From: Candidatus Magasanikiibacteriota bacterium | GTDB lineage: Bacteria > Patescibacteriota > Patescibacteriia > Magasanikbacterales > UBA922 | DNA: 6,586 nucleotides | Reading direction: 5' to 3' | Assembly: GCA_023246565.1 (NCBI GenBank) | Contig: JAHFIE010000051.1 | Span: 1 to 6,586 of the forward strand | Notes under the pieces: model-generated | The model's input: only the letters and a program-made list of their open reading frames with translations | The model's database searches: none | Told to the model about the DNA's origin: nothing | Part shown: positions 1 through 4,901 of the stretch, piece after piece | How positions within the stretch are numbered: the first letter of the stretch is position 1 | Layout of the letters: each line of letters begins with the position of its first letter | Translations under genes and position numbers: made by a program

Positions 1-209
1 TACATCTGCGGATCAACCCCGTGCTCCTGGGATTTACGGTAAATTTTTAAACCGTGTTCATCCACCCCGGTGTTGAAAATAACATCATTCCCTAGTAAAC
101 ACTGGTACCGCGCCAAAACATCAGCCTGAATAATTTCCATAGCAAAACCAATATGGGGATCAGCATTCACATAAGGAAGTGTTGTGGTAATGTAAAAATT
201 CTGTTGCAT
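1..209 (-). CDS. metG: Methionyl-tRNA synthetase, N-terminal fragment (runs off the left edge)
   Basis: Class I aminoacyl-tRNA synthetase that charges tRNA-Met with methionine in the cytoplasm. Only the first 69 codons are present and the rest lies beyond base 1. The visible part is the start of the Rossmann catalytic domain. An N-terminal strand (FYITTTLPYVNADPHIGF, residues 5-22) carries the ATP-binding HIGH-type signature as HIGF at 19-22. It is followed by the helix EIIQADVLARY and then the very typical NTGVDEHGLKIYRKSQEHG (46-64). These blocks match bacterial MetRS closely and exclude Ile/Val/LeuRS. The ATG at 209-207 is the only sensible start, because homologues begin a few residues before the FYITT strand. 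The purine-rich AGG lies one base from the ATG, too close to act as a normal ribosome site. The next gene upstream on this strand is rsmI, 477 bases away across a structured non-coding stretch. Confidence 0.95.
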   Translation of the reverse strand, partial: MQQNFYITTTLPYVNADPHIGFAMEIIQADVLARYQCLLGNDVIFNTGVDEHGLKIYRKSQEHGVDPQM

Positions 210-265
210 ACCTATTTAACAAAAGTAAAATTTCTGGTACTGTGAAAATGAGGGTAGTCGGTGAT

Positions 266-293
266 GATCTGGATCTCCTTTGGGGGTCAGATC
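266..293 (+). other. Stem-loop with G-U pairs, start of the structured region
   Basis: GATCT (266-270) pairs with AGATC (289-293). After a bulged G271, GATCTCC (272-278) pairs with GGGGGTC (282-288) around a three-base TTT loop. That makes 12 pairs, two of them T-G wobbles (274/286 and 276/284). On the minus strand the same positions would be A-C mismatches, so the hairpin favours a plus-strand transcript. It has no T-run after it, so it is not a terminator. Confidence 0.5.
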
Positions 294-310
294 AAGAAGA
301 AAACTTCTTG
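293..310 (+). other. Perfect 7-bp hairpin with AAAA loop
   Basis: CAAGAAG (293-299) and CTTCTTG (304-310) are perfect reverse complements around an AAAA loop. C293 is shared with the end of the preceding stem, so the two would stack or compete at that base. The stem has no wobbles, so it gives no information on strand. No T-run follows. Confidence 0.5.
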
Positions 311-408
311 GTCGAGCTTCGTAGTCAGGGGCTATGTTGGCTGGATCATGACAAGCCTTAACGGTAGCAGTAACGCCGCTGGTGAGTCAATCACTTTTAC
401 TACTTTCA

Positions 409-504
409 GCTCGGGCAGTTCGTTGGCCAGTAATCTTCCTGGCAGGGGTCTTGGGTTACCTTTATAGTGTTGTTGATTATTGCTGGAAGATGGGCTGCCC
501 GAGC
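409..504 (+). other. Long 24-bp RNA-like rod with tandem G-A mismatches
   Basis: Bases 409-434 pair with 504-479 in register (positions summing to 913). GCTCGGGCAG (409-418) pairs perfectly with CTGCCCGAGC (495-504). The helix then continues T-G, T-G, C-G, G-T, T-A, T-G, crosses two opposed G/A mismatches (425/488, 426/487), and resumes for eight more pairs (427-434 with 479-486). That is 19 Watson-Crick pairs and 5 wobbles in 26 positions. On the minus strand the five wobbles become A-C and the G/A pair becomes C/T, so only a plus-strand RNA forms the whole rod. The 44-base apical region (435-478) holds CCT/AGG and GGT/ACC mini-stems. A competing local hairpin (485-489 with 506-510, 492-496 with 502-506) uses the same 3' arm. 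Confidence 0.65.
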
Positions 505-682
505 CCTTCCTCTTATTTATATTCAACCAAGACTTTACAAAAAGAACAAATGCATAGTATAGTATTCCCCATTGTCTTGGGTGGCCCTTCCTTTTTGATA
601 GTTCTGCAGTCCTTGTGAGAGGTTCTTTGTGGAGGGTACATGACCCCCTTCACAGCCAGGCCAGGATTGTGTCACCCAAGAC
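448..682 (+). repeat. Nine-base motif GTCTTGGGT: two direct copies, one exact and one imperfect inverted copy
   Basis: GTCTTGGGT occurs at 448-456 and 574-582. Its exact reverse complement ACCCAAGAC is at 674-682, and a near complement AACCAAGAC is at 525-533. The first copy lies in the apical region of the rod, mostly in the loop of a GGT/ACC mini-stem (447-449 with 458-460). It could pair either with 525-533 (nine pairs and one bulged G) or with 674-682. The second copy is part of the closing helix with 673-685. The copies therefore offer mutually exclusive long-range pairings. Confidence 0.5.
534..563 (+). promoter_or_regulatory. Possible sigma-70-type promoter inside the structured region
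   Basis: TTTACA (534-539, five of six to TTGACA) and TATAGT (558-563, five of six to TATAAT) are 18 bases apart in a locally AT-rich segment. The predicted start is near 570, one base before the 5' arm of the helix that closes 571-685. This coincidence suggests a separate small plus-strand RNA. No transcription evidence is available. Confidence 0.35.
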
Positions 683-685
683 AAT
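571..685 (+). other. 13-bp perfect inverted repeat closing a ~115-nt fold
   Basis: ATTGTCTTGGGTG (571-583) and CACCCAAGACAAT (673-685) are perfect reverse complements. On the plus strand the helix gains a G-U (584/672) and a C-G (585/671), making 15 pairs, and after an internal loop TCCT/AGGA (589-592 with 663-666). Inside sits the hairpin 628-636 with 646-654 (nine pairs, one G-U). An alternative short hairpin, GGATTGT (664-670) with ACAATCC (681-687), would free the CACCCAAG loop. Ends that pair over about 115 nt recall small SRP RNA in outline, but the conserved SRP apex is absent, so I do not call it that. The last bases touch the rsmI stop codon (687-689). Confidence 0.5.
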
Positions 686-686
686 C

Positions 687-1382
687 CTACTTCGATGAAA
701 TCACCACCACAAACTCCCCTTTTTCAGGGATTTTTTTTTGATTTATTTCAGCACAAGTACCCCGATAGACTGATTCAAATTTTTTTGATAATTCACGACA
801 CACACAAATACTTCTGTCCGAATCAAGAATTTCAGCCAGTGTGTGAAGACATTTTGCAATCCGGTGACATGATTCATAAAAAACTACGGTATACTCTGAC
901 GCTTCAATTTTTGAAAAAAAATCCTTTCGTCCTTTTTTGTGTGGAGGAAACCCTAAAAAAAGAAATTTATCTGTTGTAAAACCAGAAATAGATAGGGCAG
1001 CAACAACTGCTGAGGCTCCAGGCAAGGGTACAATAGGAATTTGTTTCATTGCAGAATCCAAACTACTCTTGGTATTTATTAATTGATTGATCAAATAATT
1101 CCCTGGATCTGAAATTCCCGGAGTTCCAGCATCAGTCACCAAAGCAATATTTTTCCCTGCAACAAGTAATTCTTGAATTTCACGGATTCTGGAATCATCA
1201 CTATATTGGTGGTAACTCATGGTCGGTTTAATAATAGTATAATGATTCAGAAGATTTTTAGTAACTCGAGTATCTTCACACACTATCAAATCAACCATGC
1301 GGAGCGTTTCCAGGGCACGGAGCGTAATATCCCCTAAATTTCCAATAGGGGTGGCAACAATGTAGAGCGTACCAATTTCCAT
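687..1382 (-). CDS. rsmI: RsmI, 16S rRNA (cytidine-1402-2'-O)-methyltransferase, short form
   Basis: SAM-dependent enzyme of the tetrapyrrole-methylase fold that 2'-O-methylates C1402 in the ribosomal P site. The 231 residues show the family blocks in order: GTLYIVATPIGNLGDI (4-19), CEDTR (35-39), the glycine-rich LVTDAGTPGISDPG (81-94), PLPGASAVVAAL (119-130), FLGFPP (142-147) and FYESCHRI (168-175, where the usual proline of ESPHRI is Cys172). About ten extra residues (near 103-114) sit before the PLPGASA block. The protein is some 55 residues shorter than E. coli RsmI (286) and ends soon after the catalytic domain, so the C-terminal extension is missing. I chose the ATG at 1382-1380 because it is two residues before the conserved GTLYIVATPIG and sits where transcription should begin. 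There is no Shine-Dalgarno. A run of nine A near the 3' end (731-739) is a possible slippage site. metG is next on the same strand. Confidence 0.96.
   Translation of the reverse strand: MEIGTLYIVATPIGNLGDITLRALETLRMVDLIVCEDTRVTKNLLNHYTIIKPTMSYHQYSDDSRIREIQELLVAGKNIALVTDAGTPGISDPGNYLINQLINTKSSLDSAMKQIPIVPLPGASAVVAALSISGFTTDKFLFLGFPPHKKGRKDFFSKIEASEYTVVFYESCHRIAKCLHTLAEILDSDRSICVCRELSKKFESVYRGTCAEINQKKIPEKGEFVVVISSK
717..739 (+). terminator. Weak plus-strand terminator-like hairpin inside the 3' end of rsmI
   Basis: CCCT (717-720) pairs with AGGG (726-729) around a five-base loop, and nine T residues follow (731-739). The stem is only four pairs, short for an intrinsic terminator. The T-run is also explained by lysine and isoleucine codons of rsmI on the other strand. 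It is listed because it is the first T-tract stem downstream of the candidate plus-strand RNA. Confidence 0.2.
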
Positions 1383-1388
1383 GGCTTA

Positions 1389-1417
1389 AGAATAGCAAGA
1401 ATACAGAGAAAAAACAA
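1389..1417 (-). promoter_or_regulatory. rsmI promoter, giving a probably leaderless mRNA
   Basis: Read on the minus strand: TTGTTT (1417-1412), a 17-base spacer, then TATTCT (1394-1389), preceded by TGC as an extended -10. Six bases (TAAGCC) separate the -10 from the ATG at 1382, so the expected start of transcription falls on or next to the A of the start codon. The same TATTCT hexamer also occurs at 1403-1398 and would start transcription about nine bases earlier. Confidence 0.55.
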
Positions 1418-1435
1418 GCTTTTGCCTTGTTTTTT
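1409..1435. repeat. AT-rich inverted repeat between two divergent promoters
   Basis: AAAAAACAAG (1409-1418) and CTTGTTTTTT (1426-1435) are perfect reverse complements around a seven-base loop (1419-1425). The left arm covers the -35 of the rsmI promoter (1412-1417), and the right arm ends just before the -35 of the downstream gene. It lies upstream of both predicted transcription starts, so it should be in neither transcript. An operator or a chance AT-rich symmetry fits better than a terminator. Confidence 0.4.
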
Positions 1436-1437
1436 TA

Positions 1438-1466
1438 TCGCCATTCTGATGAAAATATGCTACAAT
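1438..1466 (+). promoter_or_regulatory. Promoter of the three-gene plus-strand cluster
   Basis: TCGCCA (1438-1443, four of six to TTGACA), a 17-base spacer, and TACAAT (1461-1466, five of six), preceded by TGC as an extended -10 (1458-1460). The expected start is near 1473, one or two bases before the ATG at 1475. The message would be leaderless or nearly so, which agrees with the lack of any ribosome-binding sequence there. Confidence 0.55.
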
Positions 1467-1474
1467 ACACCTCT

Positions 1475-4102
1475 ATGCAAAATCAAAAAATTCCTTGGTT
1501 ATTTTTTTTACTTATTCTCGGTATTCTTATACCCCGTGCTCATATACAGGCAGCGCTCTTTAATCCTGAAAATATAATAACCGATACTGATCTCCAAGAC
1601 TGGGAAAGTATGGATCGATCAGGAATTCGGGCATTTCTCAGAAATAAAAACAGTTCGCTCTCTGACATGATTATTGAAGATTTTGAAGGTAAACGACGCT
1701 ATGCAAGTGAAATTATTTATCAGTCAGCCCGCAATTACCAAATTAATCCCAAGTATTTATTGGTTAAACTTCAAAAAGAACAAAGCCTTGTAACAAGTCA
1801 AAATCCAACACAACGACAACTTGATTGGGCCACAGGGTACGGTGCTTGCGATAGTTGTGATACTACTGATCCACGCTTGGAAAAATACAAGGGTTTTGGT
1901 AAACAGGTCGATAACGCAGCTGGTATCATGCGTTGGTACTATGAAAATGCAGGCCGTGAACAATGGATAAAAAAACCAAATACATCATACACAATTGACA
2001 CGACTATCATAACACCGGCAAACCAGGCAACAGCTTTTTTGTACACCTATACCCCCCATCTCCAAGGTAATCAAAATTTTTGGAAATTATGGCAAAATTG
2101 GTTTCAGCAGCGGTACCCAAATGGAACACTGATAAAATCAAATACAAGTTCAACCGTGTATGTGATCCATGATGGTCAAAAAAAGCCAATTAAAAGCATG
2201 ACGGTACTTACTTCTCGGTTTAATCCTCAATTACTCGTTACGGTTCCAGCTGATGAAATTGACCGCTATGAACTTGGTCGTTCAATTATTTTCCCTAATT
2301 ATTCTATACTTAATGTTGATAATGAATATTTTCTTCTTGACCATGAAACAGCACGACCATTCTCAAATATTGAGGTCGTCCGTAACCTTGGTTATCATCC
2401 TGACGAAATTATTACGGCAAACAACGATGACTTATCTGCATATCAGATTGGCGAACCTATCACATTAGAAAATCTTTTTCCACTCGGTTATCTTGTACGA
2501 CTCATAGGAACTGATCAGCTTTATTACCTAAAAAATAATGACTATTGGTCCCTCAGTACTCTTGAAATTGCCAAAAGTCGACGCATCCCACTTGCCATCA
2601 CAAACATTTCCGCAGAAAAATTAAATACCTATAACAACCAAGGACCATTGCTCATGCCTGACGGATCACTTATTGGCTCAAAACTTACGGGTCGTATTTA
2701 TGTGGTTGAAAAAGGGAAAAAACGAGCCATTGATTCAGAAAAAACATTTCTTTCCTTAGGATATTCATTTAAGAATACTCTTTGGCTCGATGATTTCCTT
2801 CTTGACCAATACCAAACCGGAGAACCTATTTATGTTTTGGATAGTAATACTTTAGAAAATCCTATAGTATCGTCAACTTCCACATCAGGAAAAATCTCCT
2901 TGCAGCTCGTGAAACAAAATACAAACAATACTACGACACTACCAACATTCAAAAAAGACCTTGCACCTGGAACCAAAGGAACTGACGTACGAACATTACA
3001 GACTAAACTCCGTGCATTAGGATATCTAAACTCAAGCATTAAAATTAATGGTGTGTATGGACCAGCAACAACTGCTGCAATAAAAAAATTTCAAGTTGAA
3101 CAAAAAATTCAACCAAACGGAAAATTTACTGCAACCACTCGATCAGCTTTTAATCAGATGCTATCAAAATCAAAACAGACAACACAAAAAACAATAGATA
3201 CAGTATCTACCATCAAAAAAACAAATCATTTCATAAACCCTCTTCCAGAAGGTCCCTATCCTTTTGAGGAAATTGGAAAAATGTATAGTACTCCAACAAC
3301 AACCCTTACGTTCTTAGGTGATCAAAATTTTAATACTCCTATTGATACCTATCTTATTGCTGAATATGCTGACCAAATCGGCCTTGGCTCTATTCTTGCA
3401 GGAAAAAATATAGACACTCCCCGACCCATGGCTTCTTTTACCAAAGTCATGACCGGATATAAGCTCATTAACAACAATGTTAATCTCGATGCTTCGGTAA
3501 CGTATAACCCCAACCTGCATAAAGCCAGATATGGGTATCTTTACCCCATTGCTCCTGGTGACATGGTCGCCAATCGGGATTTATTATATTCATTATTAGT
3601 ATCTTCATTTAATACTCCGGCACTCATGCTTATTGATTCCATGAATATGAAGGAGTCAGATTTTGTGGCAGAAATGAATCTACAAGCAAAAGCATGGAAC
3701 CTTAATCATACGTATTTTTTTGACAGCTCTGGTGTTGACGTGCGAAATCAAAGCACGGCTCGTGATTATAGTATTCTTTTTAGCCAGGCCTTGAGAGAAA
3801 GTACTTTATACCACTATTTGGGAACTTCAGAGTATGAATACACTGAATTAACGAATGTGAGTGGTGCCACATGGCATCGTGATCTTCACACCAATCGCCT
3901 CATGCAGCGTACAGATTTACCCTATACTATACTAGCGAGTAAAACCGGGTACTTGAATGAATCAGGTTTTGGGATTACGATGCTTATTGAACGCACAACT
4001 GATCAGAAAAAATTTCTGGTTATTACTATGGGAAATCCAAATTATGCTACCAAATATTCAGAAACTGATCGCCTTGCAACATGGGCAATTCAAAAATTTT
4101 AA
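1475..4102 (+). CDS. Exported modular cell-wall hydrolase: muramidase-like domain, beta repeats, peptidoglycan-binding domain, D,D-carboxypeptidase (S11)
   Basis: An 875-residue secreted or surface protein expected to remodel peptidoglycan. Residues 1-26 are a signal peptide (QKIP, hydrophobic core 8-20, likely cut after HIQA). Residues 32-215 form a lysozyme/transglycosylase-like domain with QKEQSL (100-105, candidate catalytic Glu102), DWATGYGACDSC and a TAFLYTYTPH block. Residues 216-455 hold four repeats of about 60 residues. Residues 493-563 are a PG_binding_1 domain (PGTKGTDVRTLQTKL, GVYGPATTAAIKKFQ). After a linker, 616-875 is a penicillin-binding-type carboxypeptidase of family S11. 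All three active-site motifs are intact: SFTK (654-657), SFN (711-713) and KTG (823-825). The frame is open upstream from a TTG at 1427, but the ATG at 1475 gives a clean signal peptide and lies just after the promoter, whereas an earlier start would overlap the -10. The next gene begins nine bases after the stop. The domain calls are confident. The muramidase activity is inferred. Confidence 0.9.
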   Translation: MQNQKIPWLFFLLILGILIPRAHIQAALFNPENIITDTDLQDWESMDRSGIRAFLRNKNSSLSDMIIEDFEGKRRYASEIIYQSARNYQINPKYLLVKLQKEQSLVTSQNPTQRQLDWATGYGACDSCDTTDPRLEKYKGFGKQVDNAAGIMRWYYENAGREQWIKKPNTSYTIDTTIITPANQATAFLYTYTPHLQGNQNFWKLWQNWFQQRYPNGTLIKSNTSSTVYVIHDGQKKPIKSMTVLTSRFNPQLLVTVPADEIDRYELGRSIIFPNYSILNVDNEYFLLDHETARPFSNIEVVRNLGYHPDEIITANNDDLSAYQIGEPITLENLFPLGYLVRLIGTDQLYYLKNNDYWSLSTLEIAKSRRIPLAITNISAEKLNTYNNQGPLLMPDGSLIGSKLTGRIYVVEKGKKRAIDSEKTFLSLGYSFKNTLWLDDFLLDQYQTGEPIYVLDSNTLENPIVSSTSTSGKISLQLVKQNTNNTTTLPTFKKDLAPGTKGTDVRTLQTKLRALGYLNSSIKINGVYGPATTAAIKKFQVEQKIQPNGKFTATTRSAFNQMLSKSKQTTQKTIDTVSTIKKTNHFINPLPEGPYPFEEIGKMYSTPTTTLTFLGDQNFNTPIDTYLIAEYADQIGLGSILAGKNIDTPRPMASFTKVMTGYKLINNNVNLDASVTYNPNLHKARYGYLYPIAPGDMVANRDLLYSLLVSSFNTPALMLIDSMNMKESDFVAEMNLQAKAWNLNHTYFFDSSGVDVRNQSTARDYSILFSQALRESTLYHYLGTSEYEYTELTNVSGATWHRDLHTNRLMQRTDLPYTILASKTGYLNESGFGITMLIERTTDQKKFLVITMGNPNYATKYSETDRLATWAIQKF

Positions 4103-4111
4103 ATTTCTTTT

Positions 4112-4900
4112 ATGACATTGGTTTTTGCCGCTATTACACCTCATCCACCCGTACTTCTTCCAACTACAGACACAAAAGCTCGAACAAAACTCGCAGCAAC
4201 TGAATACGCGCTTTCACAATTGGAACAAGAACTTTATCTTGCCCGTCCCCAGGTAGTAATTATTATTTCTCCTCACACCAGTTTTTTTGCTCAAGCATTT
4301 TCCATAAACGCGCATAATGTTTTTTCTTCTCATTTTGAAGAATTTGGAGATGTACAAACGAAAGAAACCTGGCACGGGGATCCTGATTTGGCAGCCATGA
4401 TCGCCCACAATCGAAACCATGATATACCCATTCAACTTGTCAGTGAAGAGGTACTTGACCATGGCGCGAGCATCCCTTTGTATTTTTTAACGCGACAACT
4501 TCGTAAAACAAAAATTCTACCGATTGGTTTTAGCCAATTATCAACAAAAGATCATCTTGATTTTGGTGAATGTATTAAGGAATCAATCATGCATAGTGGC
4601 AAACGAGTTGCTATTATTGCTTCAGGAGATTTATCACATACCCTTTCACCTGGTTCACCGGCAGGCTATAATCCCCAGGGTAAACAATTTGATGAGACGA
4701 TTCAAAAATTATTATTTAGCAAAAATACAGTTGGTGTTGCACAACTTGACCCACAGATGGTAAAAGGTGCTGAAGAATGTGGTTATCGTTCGATTCTGAT
4801 TCTTCTTGGTGCACTCAAAAATACTGATTATTCATTTAAAACACTTAGTTATGAAGCTCCTTTTGGCGTAGGCTACCTAACCGGAATATTTCATTTTTAA
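4112..4900 (+). CDS. LigB-type (class III) extradiol dioxygenase-family protein, stand-alone
   Basis: A 262-residue cytoplasmic protein of the LigB superfamily (PF02900), whose founding members open aromatic rings using a non-haem iron. The fold signature is visible in order: AAITPHPPVLLP (His11), IIISPHTSFF (His55), LDHGASIPLYFL (His117), IASGDLSHTLSPGSPAGYNPQGKQFD (His176), and a C-terminal SYEAPFGVGYL (Glu248). Histidines near residues 11 and 55 and a late glutamate are where the family binds iron; the exact ligand assignment is my inference. The closest relatives I recognise by motif are those fused to, or working with, AMMECR1 and a radical-SAM protein (the AmmeMemoRadiSam group). No AMMECR1 domain or radical-SAM gene is visible here, so the substrate is unknown. 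The ATG at 4112 comes nine bases after the preceding stop and lacks a Shine-Dalgarno. It is probably cotranscribed with its neighbours. Confidence 0.82.
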   Translation: MTLVFAAITPHPPVLLPTTDTKARTKLAATEYALSQLEQELYLARPQVVIIISPHTSFFAQAFSINAHNVFSSHFEEFGDVQTKETWHGDPDLAAMIAHNRNHDIPIQLVSEEVLDHGASIPLYFLTRQLRKTKILPIGFSQLSTKDHLDFGECIKESIMHSGKRVAIIASGDLSHTLSPGSPAGYNPQGKQFDETIQKLLFSKNTVGVAQLDPQMVKGAEECGYRSILILLGALKNTDYSFKTLSYEAPFGVGYLTGIFHF

Positions 4901-4901
4901 T

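Larger units (their letters stand above)
238..690 (+). ncRNA. Candidate structured non-coding RNA region (family not recognised; ends approximate)
   Basis: No protein gene is recognised in the 477 bases between metG and rsmI. The stretch is GC-richer than its neighbours and dense in complementary segments. Readable plus-strand helices are 266-293, 293-310, 328-333 with 354-359 continued by 335-339 with 349-353, 409-434 with 479-504, 571-585 with 671-685, and 628-636 with 646-654. Several contain G-U pairs that would be A-C mismatches on the other strand, which points to a plus-strand RNA. A possible upstream promoter is TTGCAT (204-209), 16 bases, TAAAAT (226-231), giving a start near 238; a second lies at 534-563. 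It may therefore be one RNA of about 450 nt or two RNAs. I looked for the RNase P CR-I motif, the tmRNA 5' and T-arm motifs, the SRP GGAAG apical motif, a T-box and a SAM-I core, and found none. The identity is unknown, and transcription is inferred, not seen. Confidence 0.45.

Noticed and set aside
214..246. Possible metG promoter (TTAAAT at 219-214 on the minus strand).
   Set aside because: No acceptable -35 at 16-18 bases; TTCACA at 246-241 is 21 bases away, too far. metG may be read from rsmI or from an unrecognised site.
556..561. Minus-strand TATACT as a promoter for metG with a long leader.
   Set aside because: The -35 position reads CCACCC and there is no extended -10. The same bases make a better promoter on the plus strand.
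352..618. Plus-strand frame open 352-618 (GTG start at 382) with a hydrophobic segment, and another at 261-467.
   Set aside because: No ribosome site, no recognisable family, and both run through the predicted rod helix. Their codon content looks like a by-product of composition.
216..649. Minus-strand frames through the intergenic region that read like a broken small membrane protein: one frame open 649-332 with a hydrophobic stretch, another open 386-216 ending QKFYFC.
   Set aside because: The upper frame has no ATG or GTG start, the two frames join only by a frameshift, and opposite-strand frames over the same bases are just as open, which is expected in a GC-richer patch. The long wobble-containing plus-strand helices explain the region better. 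A pseudogene is not fully excluded; a protein search of the joined frames would decide.
210..686. RNase P RNA, tmRNA, SRP RNA, T-box or SAM riboswitch.
   Set aside because: None of the family-defining conserved motifs was found on either strand by eye. A covariance-model search would be decisive.
1409..1436. Stem followed by T-run resembling an intrinsic terminator.
   Set aside because: It sits between two divergent promoters and upstream of both predicted starts, so no identified transcript crosses it. The stem is almost all A-T.
1427..1474. Upstream extension of the hydrolase gene to TTG 1427 or ATG 1457.
   Set aside because: Both would start upstream of or inside the -10 element and would put charged residues ahead of the signal peptide. 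ATG 1475 fits the signal sequence and the promoter.
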